NCBI GenBank assembly: GCA_025060615.1
Contig: JANXBS010000014.1
Coordinates: forward strand, 1-64,000
Direction: 5' to 3'
From: Anaerolineae bacterium
GTDB lineage: Bacteria > Chloroflexota > Anaerolineae > DUEN01
Length of the DNA: 64,000 bases
Numbering within the stretch: the stretch's first letter is position 1; each line of letters starts with the position of its first letter. Shown here piece after piece: positions 18,704-27,493 of this stretch. The position numbers and the translations under genes are program-made. The notes under the pieces are model-generated. The model saw only the letters and a list, made by a program, of their open reading frames with translations, had not been told where the DNA came from and did no database searches.

Positions 18704-19636
18704 TCAAGCACGAAGAGGCGCGGTATGGCCCGCGGCCTGTTCAGCGTGATAGCTGGAGCGCACCAACGGCCCCGACTCCACCCAACGAAAGCCCCGCGAG
18801 AGCCCCTCCGAGCGCAGCAACTCGAACTCCTCGGGCGTGTAATATCGGACGATGGGCAGATGAAACCGCGATGGCTGGAGATACTGGCCGATAGTCAGGA
18901 TGTCCACATCCTGCACGCGCAGGTCGTCCATTACCTGAAGCAGCTCATTCCATTCCTCGCCTAATCCCACCATGATGCCCGACTTGGTAAGCACGGTAGG
19001 GGCCATCTCCCGGGCGCGACGCAACAGTTCCAGCGAGCGCTCGTACTTGGCCTGAGGGCGCACAGTCCGGTAGAGGCGAGGCACCGTCTCCACGTTGTGG
19101 TTCAGGACCTCCGGGCGGGCATCCATCACCGTCTTCAGAGCGTCCCAGTTTCCCTTGAAATCAGGGATCAGTACCTCGATCGTACAGCCGGGCACCAGCT
19201 CACGAATCCAACGGATGGCCTCGGCGAACACCCAGGCACCACCGTCCGGCTGCTCATCCCGGTTGACCGAGGTGAGCACAGCGTGGCGCAGGTGCATCGC
19301 CTTCACCACCTCTGCTACCCGGCGCGGCTCATCGGGATCGAGCGGGGCTGGCCGCCCGGTTTTGATCTTGCAAAAGCCGCATGAACGGGTACAGGTATCG
19401 CCCATCAAAAGGAAAGTAGCCGTCCCGCGCCCCCAGCACTCGCTGATATTGGGACAGCCGGCCTCTTCACACACCGTATGCAGGGACTGCCCCCGCATCA
19501 GGCTCCGAATGCGACGATAGCTGGATGTTTCCTGCCAGCGCACGCGCAGCCAGGGCGGCCGCCGGCCCCGGGTTAAGTGCCCAGCATCCTCGGTAACCGA
19601 CGTCTCCGAGTACAACGGGATCGTCTGGACAGGCAT
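18704..19636 (-). CDS. lipA: Lipoyl synthase
   Basis: A radical SAM enzyme that inserts two sulfurs into protein-bound octanoyl chains to make lipoyl groups. Seen: the auxiliary cluster motif [12 protein letters not shown] (CX4CX5C), the radical SAM motif CTRSCGFC (CX3CX2C), and the C-terminal RSSYHA whose Ser ligates the auxiliary cluster. The 310-residue length is normal. The start ATG at 19636 follows CGGAGCGAG; an upstream reading of 41 more codons lies mostly inside lpd and is not real. lpd ends 11 nt before it, so both lipoyl-related genes are coupled. No lipB/lplA or E2 gene is in the window. Confidence 0.95.
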   Translation of the reverse strand: MPVQTIPLYSETSVTEDAGHLTRGRRPPWLRVRWQETSSYRRIRSLMRGQSLHTVCEEAGCPNISECWGRGTATFLLMGDTCTRSCGFCKIKTGRPAPLDPDEPRRVAEVVKAMHLRHAVLTSVNRDEQPDGGAWVFAEAIRWIRELVPGCTIEVLIPDFKGNWDALKTVMDARPEVLNHNVETVPRLYRTVRPQAKYERSLELLRRAREMAPTVLTKSGIMVGLGEEWNELLQVMDDLRVQDVDILTIGQYLQPSRFHLPIVRYYTPEEFELLRSEGLSRGFRWVESGPLVRSSYHAEQAAGHTAPLRA

Positions 19637-19647
19637 GACTCGCTCCG

Positions 19648-21045
19648 TTACATGTGAATCGCCTGGCCCAACACGGCATGGGCCGCTTCCATTAAAGCCT
19701 CTGACAGCGTCGGATGCGAATGGACAGACCGCGCGATCTCCTCCACGGTCAGCTCCCATGTGCGCGCCAACACCAGCTCTGGCAACAGCTCAGTCACCTC
19801 TGGGCCGATCAGGTGGGCGCCCAGAATCTCGCCGTACTTCGCATCGGCGATGATCTTAACGAAGCCCTCACGCTCGCCTAACCCTAGCGCCTTGCCATTC
19901 GCGATAAAGCTGAACTTGCCGACCTTGACCTCGTAGCCCCGCTCGCGAGCCTGTGCCTCGGTCAAGCCCAGGGACGCTACTTGGGGCTGGCAGTAGATGC
20001 AGCGCGGCATCCAGACGTAATCCTCGATCGGTCTCGTCTCATAGCCAGCGATGTGCTCGGCAGCCACGATCCCCTGCGCGGATGCCACGTGCGCCAGAGG
20101 CATCTTGCCGGTCAGATCGCCGATAGCGTAGATACCGGGGACATTGGTCCGCATGTAGCCATCTACGACGACCGCCCCGCGCTCGACTTTCACGCCAACC
20201 TTCTCCAGCCCCAAGCCTTCGGAATTGGGCTGGACTCCGATGGCGACCAGGACGACATCAGCCTCAAGTTGCCGTGTGCCATCGGGGGTTACGATGCTCA
20301 CGGCCGCTCCCTGATCCGTCGGCTCGACCTTTTCCACGCGGCTGTCGGTGAGCAACTGGATGCCGCGGCGTTCGTATGCTCTTGTCAGCTCCTTGCTGAT
20401 CTCCTCGTCCTCCAGCGGCGCGATGCGAGACAGCATCTCCACGATCGTCACCTGGGCCCCGTAGGATCGGTAGATGTGGGCGAATTCCAAACCGATAGGG
20501 CCAGCGCCCACTATGATGATGTGGTCGGGTACTTCAGTGCGCTCTAGCGCCTCTCGGCTGGTGATCACACGCTGGCTATCAACGGTCACGCCGGGGATCG
20601 CTCGTGGCCGGGCGCCGGTAGCCAGGATGATATTTTTGGCGGCCAACACTTTGCCACCCGGCTCCACCACCACGCGGTTGGCGCTCTCCAGCCGGCCAGT
20701 CCCCTCCACAACCTCGATGTTATTCTTGCGCATCAGGAAGCTGACGCCACGCACAAGCCGCTGAGCGACCTCGCGGCTGCGTTGGATGGCCCGGCCGTAG
20801 TCCAGCTTCAGGTTCTCGAAGCTGAATCCGAACTCCTGACCTCGCCGCAATAGATCTGCGATCTCGGCATTGCGCAGCAGCGCTTTAGTCGGGATGCAGC
20901 CCCAGTTGAGACAAATGCCGCCCAGCGCTTCGCGCTCGACAACGGCGGATTTAAGCCCCAATTGGGCCGCCCGAATCGCGGCTACGTAGCCGCCTGGCCC
21001 TCCACCGATGACGACGACGTCGTAGGTGTTGGCAGGGGTTGCCAT
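19648..21045 (-). CDS. lpd: Dihydrolipoyl dehydrogenase
   Basis: The FAD flavoenzyme (E3) that reoxidises dihydrolipoamide with NAD+. Seen: N-terminal FAD motif [21 protein letters not shown], redox disulfide [13 protein letters not shown] (residues ~42-54), NAD motif [11 protein letters not shown], the second FAD site [14 protein letters not shown], and the C-terminal [10 protein letters not shown] with the catalytic His. Length 465 is normal. The ATG start has AAGGAGGAG upstream. It sits between a sulfite-oxidase-like gene and lipA. Its lipoyl protein partner (2-oxoacid dehydrogenase or glycine cleavage) must be encoded elsewhere. Confidence 0.96.
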   Translation of the reverse strand: MATPANTYDVVVIGGGPGGYVAAIRAAQLGLKSAVVEREALGGICLNWGCIPTKALLRNAEIADLLRRGQEFGFSFENLKLDYGRAIQRSREVAQRLVRGVSFLMRKNNIEVVEGTGRLESANRVVVEPGGKVLAAKNIILATGARPRAIPGVTVDSQRVITSREALERTEVPDHIIIVGAGPIGLEFAHIYRSYGAQVTIVEMLSRIAPLEDEEISKELTRAYERRGIQLLTDSRVEKVEPTDQGAAVSIVTPDGTRQLEADVVLVAIGVQPNSEGLGLEKVGVKVERGAVVVDGYMRTNVPGIYAIGDLTGKMPLAHVASAQGIVAAEHIAGYETRPIEDYVWMPRCIYCQPQVASLGLTEAQARERGYEVKVGKFSFIANGKALGLGEREGFVKIIADAKYGEILGAHLIGPEVTELLPELVLARTWELTVEEIARSVHSHPTLSEALMEAAHAVLGQAIHM

Positions 21046-21087
21046 ACACTGCTCCTCCTTGCTCTGAAGCGACTATCTTCGGGAAGG

Positions 21088-22182
21088 CTAAACCGCCACG
21101 CTCACGACCACCTTGTGGATAGCGCTGGTCCCATCAGGGAACACGCCGCTCAGAAATCGCGCGCCCGAGTCCTGTTGGGTTACGCCATCCCCATCGGTGA
21201 CGCGCGCCTGAATCGTCACCCGCTCACCAGCGGGGTCTTCCCAATCCCAATGCCAAAGTGTCCACACATAAGGTTGAAACGCCTTCGTCCGCACGCGCGT
21301 CAACGTCGCCTCATGCCAGGTCTGGCCTCCATCTACGCTCACCTCGACCTTAGCGACACCTGAGCGTCCGGCGAATGCCCGCCCGCTGATCCGATACGGC
21401 TTCGTGGTGATCTGCTCGCCGGACTTGGGCCGCTCGATCTGGGAGTTGGGCTTGATGAAGGCGTCATTACTCCACCCCTGTTGCTCCCAGTAACCCAAAT
21501 GATAGCCAGTGATCACCTCGATGCTCACAATCCATTTGGGCTGCTTCATGCCGTAACGTCCAGGCCACAGCGCTCGCAGGGGCGCTCCGTGCTTAACCGG
21601 CAATGGCTCGTCGTTCATCCTGTACACCAGCAATGAGCGCTCATCCTGGGCTAGCTCGATGGGGATAGCCGTGTGGAACTCATCGGCACTGCGGATGACG
21701 ATCTCCTGGGCACCTGGCTTGACGCCAGCTTGCTTCAACAGGTCGGCCATGCGGATGCCCTCCCACACGGCGTTGCTGATCAAATCGCCGCCCACCGGGT
21801 TGGAAATGCATTGCAATGTCCGCATCTCTTTGATGGCAGGCATGCTCTGAATGTCCGCCAATGAGAGCGTGAGCTCACGCTCGACATGGCCGAAAACTCT
21901 CAGGCGCCATGCATCCTGGTTCACCTGAACCTCAGGCACTTTGTAGTACACGGCATAAAAATCTGCGTTGGTGGTGACTCGAATCCCATCCACGATGGGC
22001 CCAACTTCAATGGAGCCGCCTTCGACGGCAGGCGTGACAGCCTGCGGCTCCGGCCCTGTTAAGACCGGTCCGGCCGAGCCTTCGTCCGAAGAGGACGCTG
22101 ACGGCTGACAAGCGGCCAACCATATCCCTGCGATGCTGACTCCCATCACTCTGAACCATTCCCGACGCGTTAACCTGTCCAT
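21088..22182 (-). CDS. Exported sulfite oxidase-family molybdopterin protein
   Basis: A molybdenum cofactor oxidoreductase of the sulfite oxidase family. Seen: a Tat-like start (LTRREWFRVMG) with a lipobox-like LAAC, so it is probably exported folded and lipid-anchored. Further on are the Mo-ligand Cys in TLQCISNPVGG (about 125-135), a PLRALWPGRYGMK block, and a C-terminal Ig-like dimerisation domain. The haem domain of animal sulfite oxidase is absent, so electrons must leave to another carrier. I use ATG 22182 (GGAG 8 nt upstream) rather than GTG 22191. It lies 50 nt after glcD in the same operon. The substrate could be sulfite or an organic S/N-oxide. Confidence 0.85.
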   Translation of the reverse strand: MDRLTRREWFRVMGVSIAGIWLAACQPSASSSDEGSAGPVLTGPEPQAVTPAVEGGSIEVGPIVDGIRVTTNADFYAVYYKVPEVQVNQDAWRLRVFGHVERELTLSLADIQSMPAIKEMRTLQCISNPVGGDLISNAVWEGIRMADLLKQAGVKPGAQEIVIRSADEFHTAIPIELAQDERSLLVYRMNDEPLPVKHGAPLRALWPGRYGMKQPKWIVSIEVITGYHLGYWEQQGWSNDAFIKPNSQIERPKSGEQITTKPYRISGRAFAGRSGVAKVEVSVDGGQTWHEATLTRVRTKAFQPYVWTLWHWDWEDPAGERVTIQARVTDGDGVTQQDSGARFLSGVFPDGTSAIHKVVVSVAV

Positions 22183-22232
22183 GGCCCACACTCCATACCC
22201 ACCATGACCGAACCCGCTACAAAACCCACGAC

Positions 22233-23612
22233 TTAACCTGGAAACACCTTTCCCGGGTTCATGATCCCGTTAGGATCGAACACCCGCTTGATCTCCAGCA
22301 TCTTACGGATCGCTAATTCGTCCAGCTCCTTGGGGAGGAACTCCTTCTTCAACAGGCCGATGCCATGCTCGCCGGAGAGGGTACCGCCCAACTCGATGGC
22401 CGCCTGGAACACCGCCTCCGCCGCCAGCGCCACGCGCCGCATCTCATCCGCATCACGGCGATCACACATGATGTCGGGATGGAGATTGCCGTCGCCGATG
22501 TGGCCGAAGGTGGGGATCATCACGTCGTACTCGCGGGCGATGGCCTGGATGCGCCGGATCATCTCAGGGATCTTAGAGCGAGGCACAGCGATGTCCTCGG
22601 TGAGGCGGCTGGGCTTGAGCAGCGATAGAGCAGGGGAAACGCTGCGCCGAGCGATCCACAGCCGCTCTTCCTCCTCTGGCGTGGTGGCGATTCGGATCGG
22701 GTCTGCGTACATCTTGCGACACACTTCGGCCACGCGGTAGATCTGCGACCTCACCGCCTCTGGTTCGCCATCCACGGCGATCAGCATGAGCGCCTCGGCC
22801 TCGACCGGCAGGCCGATCTTGAGCTTTTGCTCGACCACGCGGATGCACATCTGATCCATGAGCTCCGTCGTCAGCGGCAGGATGCCCGCCCCGAGGATGG
22901 CATTTACCGTGTGGGCAGCATCTTCCAGGCGGGCATAGGCGGCCATTACTGTAGCAGTGGCAGCCGGCGCCGGCAACAGGCGCAAAATGACCTCGGTGAT
23001 CACACCCAGCGTGCCCTCGGACCCGACGAAAAGCTGGGTTAAATTGTATCCGGTCACGTTCTTGATCTGACGTCCGCCGGTGCGCAACACGTAGCCGCCT
23101 GGCAACACCACCTCCAACCCCAAGACGTAGTCTTTAGTTACGCCGTATTTCAGGCAACGTGGCCCGCCCGCGTTGGTGGCTACGTTGCCACCAATGGTGG
23201 ACATGTACAAGCTGGCGGGATCAGGCGGATACATTAGCCCATACGGTTTGAGCGCGTCCTGCAGCGTCTGATTGATCACGCCCGGCTCGACTATGGCCAC
23301 CATATCATCTGGGGAGATCTCCCGGATGCGGTTCATACACGCCAGATTCAGGACGATGCCCTGCAAAGGTACAGAGCCGCCCGCCAGGCCGGTGCCGGCT
23401 CCACGCGGCACGACCGGGATACGCTCTCGATCAGCGATGCGCAAGACGGCAGCTACCTGCTCCGTGGTCAGCGGGTTCACCACGACGTCGGGGTGTCCGT
23501 CTGCCCAAGTGCCATCGTAGGCATAAACGACCAACTCTTCCGGACGGGTGAGGACCTGTTGAGGACTGAGCGCCTCTCGCAGTTCATTCAACACATGAGT
23601 GGAGATCGTCAT
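22233..23612 (-). CDS. glcD: Glycolate oxidase FAD subunit GlcD (FAD-linked oxidase)
   Basis: An FAD-binding 2-hydroxyacid dehydrogenase subunit. Seen: the PP-loop FAD segment PRGAGTGLAGGSVP at about 70-83, the GGPRCLKYGVTKDYVLGLEVV stretch split over residues 147-167, and the C-terminal EHGIGLLKKEFL with the conserved His. Length 459 is standard. Together with the Fe-S subunit just upstream it should oxidise glycolate or lactate and pass electrons to the respiratory chain. The gap to glcF is 8 nt. D-lactate dehydrogenase is an alternative function. Confidence 0.9.
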   Translation of the reverse strand: MTISTHVLNELREALSPQQVLTRPEELVVYAYDGTWADGHPDVVVNPLTTEQVAAVLRIADRERIPVVPRGAGTGLAGGSVPLQGIVLNLACMNRIREISPDDMVAIVEPGVINQTLQDALKPYGLMYPPDPASLYMSTIGGNVATNAGGPRCLKYGVTKDYVLGLEVVLPGGYVLRTGGRQIKNVTGYNLTQLFVGSEGTLGVITEVILRLLPAPAATATVMAAYARLEDAAHTVNAILGAGILPLTTELMDQMCIRVVEQKLKIGLPVEAEALMLIAVDGEPEAVRSQIYRVAEVCRKMYADPIRIATTPEEEERLWIARRSVSPALSLLKPSRLTEDIAVPRSKIPEMIRRIQAIAREYDVMIPTFGHIGDGNLHPDIMCDRRDADEMRRVALAAEAVFQAAIELGGTLSGEHGIGLLKKEFLPKELDELAIRKMLEIKRVFDPNGIMNPGKVFPG

Positions 23613-23620
23613 TTTAACCC

Positions 23621-24955
23621 CTAATCCCTTTCCGCTCTTCGATAGGCCTCGTCCAGAAGTTCCGTCAAATGCCGCACTTCCACAAGTATACCATGTTCGC
23701 GCACGCCCATCTGCAGTTGCAGAAGACAGCCCGGGTTTCCGGTGACGACTGTGTCCGCACCCGTGCTGGCGATCTTGCGGATTTTGTCCTCCAGCAACTG
23801 ATCCGCCATCTTGGGATGAGTCAGGTTATAAATGCCGGCGCTTCCGCAACATCGAGTGCTGTCGGATAAGGGCTTGAGCTTCAAGCATGGGATGCGGCTT
23901 AGCACCTTGATCGGCTGATGACGAATGCCCTGCACGTTCGCCAGGTGACACGGCTCGTGATAAGTAACGGTGCGTCCTGTGGGTGCCAGAGGGATGGAGT
24001 CGTCCATGATCGCTGCCAGCCACTCGCTCACATCGCGCGCGCGCCTAGCCATCGCTAAGGCCCGTGGATAATAGGCCGGATCATCATGCAGGAGATGCGG
24101 ATATTCTTTGAGCATGCCAGCGCAGGCAGCGCAATCGGCTACGATCACGTCTAGGTCGCCATACCGTTCGAACAGCTCGATGTTGCGGCGGGCCAGCTCG
24201 CGGGCCAGGCGCTTGTTCCCTTGGTCGTCGTGCGGGGCACCACAACACATCTGCCCGCGCGGCGTGACGACCTCGCAGCCGTTGCGCGTGAGGACGTTCA
24301 CTGTGGCCTGGCTGACGTCAGCCAAGACTTGGCTCATCATGCAACCCAGGAAAAAGCCGACGCGATACCGACGATCGCCACGAGCTGGGACCACCTCCGG
24401 CAGCCGAGCGTGCAACGGCTGAGAGGGAAGCCTGGGCAGCAATCCCTCCATGTGAAAAGCCAAGTTGAAAAGGGCATGGCGATCTTTGAGGGCTCGCAAG
24501 AGAGGGCGCACAAGCCGGGACACCCCCAGCCGCTGATAGAGCCGCGCCAGCTTCATGATCGGCTCCATTGCCTGCGCTGAGGTCAGGAAACGGTCGAGGG
24601 CGAGGCGCGCCCACCAGGGCCGTCCCGCCTGCTCCGCATAGGCCGCCCGCCCCTGTAGGATCAGCTCACCGATGGGGATGCCGGGTGGGCAGACGGTGTT
24701 GCAAGCGCGACAGTCCAGACAGTGATACAGGTGCTCGGCTACCCCTTCCGTGAATTCGAGCCGGGCATCTTCGACTGCCCGCAGCAAGGCCAGCCGGCCA
24801 CGCGGTGAAAACATCTCCAACGTCGTTTCTTGATACGTCGGGCAGACAGGTAGGCAGCGCCCGCAGCGAATGCACTCCTGTAACTCGTCATAATCAGGTA
24901 GCTCCGGTCCCATCACCTGCTGCCCGGGAATTGTCTGTTGCAGAAATGAGGACAT
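23621..24955 (-). CDS. glcF: Glycolate oxidase iron-sulfur subunit GlcF
   Basis: The Fe-S partner of GlcD, 444 residues. Seen: two 4Fe-4S motifs (CIRCGRCLPVCP near 28-39 and CLDCRACNTVCP near 79-90), then two CCG domains with CCGAPHDDQG and CCGSAGIYNL. These domains bind further cofactors in related dehydrogenases and heterodisulfide reductases. It is the first gene of the operon. The ATG has GAGG about 9 nt upstream, and a promoter lies 45-75 nt before it. Confidence 0.92.
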   Translation of the reverse strand: MSSFLQQTIPGQQVMGPELPDYDELQECIRCGRCLPVCPTYQETTLEMFSPRGRLALLRAVEDARLEFTEGVAEHLYHCLDCRACNTVCPPGIPIGELILQGRAAYAEQAGRPWWARLALDRFLTSAQAMEPIMKLARLYQRLGVSRLVRPLLRALKDRHALFNLAFHMEGLLPRLPSQPLHARLPEVVPARGDRRYRVGFFLGCMMSQVLADVSQATVNVLTRNGCEVVTPRGQMCCGAPHDDQGNKRLARELARRNIELFERYGDLDVIVADCAACAGMLKEYPHLLHDDPAYYPRALAMARRARDVSEWLAAIMDDSIPLAPTGRTVTYHEPCHLANVQGIRHQPIKVLSRIPCLKLKPLSDSTRCCGSAGIYNLTHPKMADQLLEDKIRKIASTGADTVVTGNPGCLLQLQMGVREHGILVEVRHLTELLDEAYRRAERD

Positions 24956-24974
24956 CCGTTTGACCTCAAGACGG

Positions 24975-25029
24975 GTATCATCAAGTCCGTAGTGTGTTCA
25001 TGATACGCCAGGCAATCTGTTCTGTCCAA
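24975..25029 (-). promoter_or_regulatory. glcF operon promoter with inverted repeat
   Basis: On the minus strand TTGGAC (25029-25024) and TATCAT (25005-25000) are 18 nt apart. The -10 is one arm of a perfect 7-bp inverted repeat: GTATCAT 24975-24981 and ATGATAC 25000-25006. A repressor bound there would cover the -10 and start site. Confidence 0.5.
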
Positions 25030-25044
25030 CGCAGACGAAAGGAT

Positions 25045-25077
25045 AAAATCAGGCGGACGAAGGCTCGCCCGCCTGAT
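25045..25077 (-). terminator. Rho-independent terminator after the nuo-mrp operon
   Basis: Perfect 9-bp stem ATCAGGCGG 25048-25056 / CCGCCTGAT 25069-25077 with a 12-nt loop. On the minus strand it is followed by TTTT. It lies 74 nt beyond the mrp stop and upstream of the glcF promoter. Confidence 0.75.
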
Positions 25078-25150
25078 CCTGGCTCATCGCCTTGGCTATA
25101 GTTGCAACCTTTTCGCACCGTGAGGCTTGTCAAAGCGATTGCAACGGCTC

Positions 25151-26209
25151 CTAGCTGATCTGAAGCGTCAGATCCGGCGCGAAAGACATCACACTCACGC
25201 GAGCGGCGACCGTTTCGGCCAGCTTGCGGAACGCCCGCGCCGACTCTGACTCCGGCGCGAAGGCGACGATGGGGCGTCCAGTATCGCCTCCCTTGCGGAT
25301 CTCTGCGTCTAGATAAATCCGCCCTAGGAAAGGCACGCCGAGCTCGCGAGCTGCTGCTTCGCCCCCTCCCTCGCCAAAGATCGGACCGGCCATGTTCTCC
25401 ACGATGCCCAAAATGGGCACATCCAGCCGCTGAAAGGCGGTGATCCCCCGACGCGCATCCGCCAGGGCGACCTCCTGCGGCTGGGTCACGATAACGCCAC
25501 CGGTAACCGGCACCGACTGCGCCAGCGACAATTGGGCATCCCCTGTGCCGGGAGGTAGGTCTACTACCAGATAATCCAGGTCTCCCCAGTCCACATCGGT
25601 GAACAGTTGCCGGATCGCCGAGTGCAGCATGGGACCGCGCCAGATCACTGCCTGATCCCGAGGGATCAGAAAGCCCATGGACATCACCTCGACCCCGTAA
25701 GCTTTGGGGGGCACCAGCTTGCCATCACGAGTGGGCGGCAGCTTCGAGAGACCCATCATGATCGGCACATTGGGGCCATAAATGTCGGCATCTAGAATGC
25801 CAGTACGAGCTCCCAACTGCGCTAGAGCTACAGCCAGATTCACCGCCACGGTGGTCTTGCCTACCCCACCCTTACCCGAGGCCACGGCCAAGATGTTTTT
25901 GATAGGAATCTGGAGCCGGCCGATAATGCGCTGATCTGAGCGTACGTTGGCATCTAACCGCACATTCACCTGCTTCACCCCCGGCAGTGCCATCACCGCG
26001 GCACGGGCTTCCTGCTCGATCTGCGTACGCAAAGGGCAAGCTGGAGTGGTCAACATGATCGTAAAGCTGACCACTCCCTCGTCAATGCGGATATCTCGGA
26101 TCATATTCAGGCTGACCAGGTCCCGGTGCAGCTCTGGCTCCTGGACCTTGCTCAACGCTTGCAGGATGGCCTGCTCGGTAAGCGGGCCATATGGCTGCTG
26201 TTGATTCAT
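25151..26209 (-). CDS. mrp: Mrp/NBP35-family Fe-S carrier ATPase with N-terminal MIP18 (DUF59) domain
   Basis: A P-loop ATPase of the Mrp/ApbC/Ind1 family that carries Fe-S clusters to targets. Seen: a DUF59 domain (about 15-90) with its conserved Cys in TTPACP, then the deviant Walker [12 protein letters not shown] near 110-120, [10 protein letters not shown], and [10 protein letters not shown]. Unusual: the C-terminal CxxC pair that bridges a cluster in most relatives is missing; after IVENMAG there is PIFGEGGG. The only Cys in the protein is in the DUF59 part. It is the last gene of the nuoB-CD-I operon, and the mitochondrial relative Ind1 is a complex I assembly factor. The start ATG 26209 has AAGGGG upstream. 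Confidence 0.9.
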   Translation of the reverse strand: MNQQQPYGPLTEQAILQALSKVQEPELHRDLVSLNMIRDIRIDEGVVSFTIMLTTPACPLRTQIEQEARAAVMALPGVKQVNVRLDANVRSDQRIIGRLQIPIKNILAVASGKGGVGKTTVAVNLAVALAQLGARTGILDADIYGPNVPIMMGLSKLPPTRDGKLVPPKAYGVEVMSMGFLIPRDQAVIWRGPMLHSAIRQLFTDVDWGDLDYLVVDLPPGTGDAQLSLAQSVPVTGGVIVTQPQEVALADARRGITAFQRLDVPILGIVENMAGPIFGEGGGEAAARELGVPFLGRIYLDAEIRKGGDTGRPIVAFAPESESARAFRKLAETVAARVSVMSFAPDLTLQIS

Positions 26210-26309
26210 CTTGAACACCCCTTATCTCTATCCGAAAAACCGCCGTGCGGCCTTTCGCTCACCGGAGGAAGGCAAGCCAAGGCCCGCATTTCACGGCTTG
26301 GGCGAATAC

Positions 26310-26660
26310 TCACGCCGCCTGCCCGAGCTTCTCAGACTCAGACAGGTAACAGTTTACCTCAGCGAGCGAACGACGATACATGCGCAACAGCTCGGCATCG
26401 GTGCCCTTAAACTGCATTACCGTCTGACGTGCACAGGCCAGGCAGCCGCGCATAAACTTGAAACTGCCGTTGGTACACTTCAAACAGCCGTCCAGCCGGA
26501 TCATCATCAAACTGAAGGCCAGGCTGTCCGGATGTGTCTCCGGCAACTCGGCCACGCGGGCGACCAGCTCTTGCCACTCTGGCCCTCGCAGGTCTTTGAG
26601 CTCAGCGATCAAGCGGGACGGGAAAAGGATCTCCGCTTTGGGATAGACAAACACAGGCAT
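26310..26660 (-). CDS. Small double-CxxC protein in the nuo operon
   Basis: A 116-residue protein I do not recognise. Seen: four cysteines as CLKC-X10-CLAC in the middle, fit for one zinc or one Fe-S cluster; a helical C-terminus with one more Cys; no signal peptide or membrane helix. The start ATG 26660 has GAGGCGAGG before it. It lies 60 nt after nuoI and 100 nt before mrp. The position between a complex I subunit and a cysteine-poor Fe-S carrier suggests a part in cluster assembly, which is inference. Confidence 0.75.
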   Translation of the reverse strand: MPVFVYPKAEILFPSRLIAELKDLRGPEWQELVARVAELPETHPDSLAFSLMMIRLDGCLKCTNGSFKFMRGCLACARQTVMQFKGTDAELLRMYRRSLAEVNCYLSESEKLGQAA

Positions 26661-26720
26661 GGTCCCTCGCCTCAACTGGACAAACGAAAGGCAAACGGCC
26701 GTGCGTTTCCTTCTGAACGA

Positions 26721-27461
26721 TCAGGCCTCATTTTCCTCTGACGTTTGGCGTTGAGCCCGTCGAGCCGCCGCTTCAGCCTTGCGGCGTTCGATCTCCTCGG
26801 GCGTCAGCCTGGGCCTGGGAGAGGCCGCAACAGATGCTACCTGCTCAGGGGAGGGAGCAAGGGCTTCGGTTTTGCGTTCGGCCCTTTCCGCCTTGGCCTT
26901 CTCCTTTTCCGCCCGGGCTGCTTCTTCCGCCGCGTACTGATTGGGATACAGGGCAGCGTAATAGCTCACCGGCACGCTCAACGCCTGCTTGTCATAGATC
27001 AACTGCGGATATCGGCTGTACACAGACAACTCAAAGTCGTGATTCATCTTGATGGCGTCAAACGGGCAGAACTCGGCGCAGAAACCGCAGCTCATGCAGA
27101 TGGACACGTCGATGTAAAATTCGGCTGGCCGGGTGATCGGCTTGCCGTGCTCATCTTGATCCCGCACGATCCAGATGCATTGAGGCGGACAGACTTTGGC
27201 GCAGATGCCACACGCCGTACAGCGATCCTCTCCCGTCTCCGGATCAAACAGGAGCATCGGGATGTAGCGAAAACGCTCCGGGATCAGCCGTTTCTCTTCT
27301 GGATACTGGATGGTGAAGATCCCTTCCTCATCTGGCATCTGGCGAACGATCTGCCGTCCGCCGGCATAGCGGCTGGGGATCTTGCGTACGTCATCCACAT
27401 ACGTCTCAATTAGATGCTTCATGGTCACGCCCAGCCCCTTTAAGACGCCGATCCCAAACAT
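26721..27461 (-). CDS. nuoI: NADH-quinone oxidoreductase subunit I with charged C-terminal tail
   Basis: The peripheral-arm subunit carrying clusters N6a and N6b. Seen: two 4Fe-4S motifs, Cys 81/84/87/91 and Cys 122/125/128/132, in a normal fold that ends near residue 175. A tail of about 70 residues follows, rich in Glu, Arg, Lys and Ala, and includes LTPEEIERRKAEAAARRAQ at 219-237. The same motif occurs twice at the end of NuoB in this operon. The tail is not part of the classical subunit (about 150-180 residues). The gene follows nuoCD by 32 nt. Confidence 0.93.
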   Translation of the reverse strand: MFGIGVLKGLGVTMKHLIETYVDDVRKIPSRYAGGRQIVRQMPDEEGIFTIQYPEEKRLIPERFRYIPMLLFDPETGEDRCTACGICAKVCPPQCIWIVRDQDEHGKPITRPAEFYIDVSICMSCGFCAEFCPFDAIKMNHDFELSVYSRYPQLIYDKQALSVPVSYYAALYPNQYAAEEAARAEKEKAKAERAERKTEALAPSPEQVASVAASPRPRLTPEEIERRKAEAAARRAQRQTSEENEA

Positions 27462-27493
27462 CCTCTCCTCCTACGTTTGACACTCCGAACGCG

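Noticed and set aside
18704-19759. Longer LipA reading starting at 19759
   Set aside because: The first 41 codons run mostly through the end of lpd in another frame; ATG 19636 has a good ribosome binding site.
26745-27413. 222-codon open frame opposite nuoI
   Set aside because: Lies wholly over a clear complex I gene with Fe-S motifs; composition is typical of a GC-rich antisense shadow.
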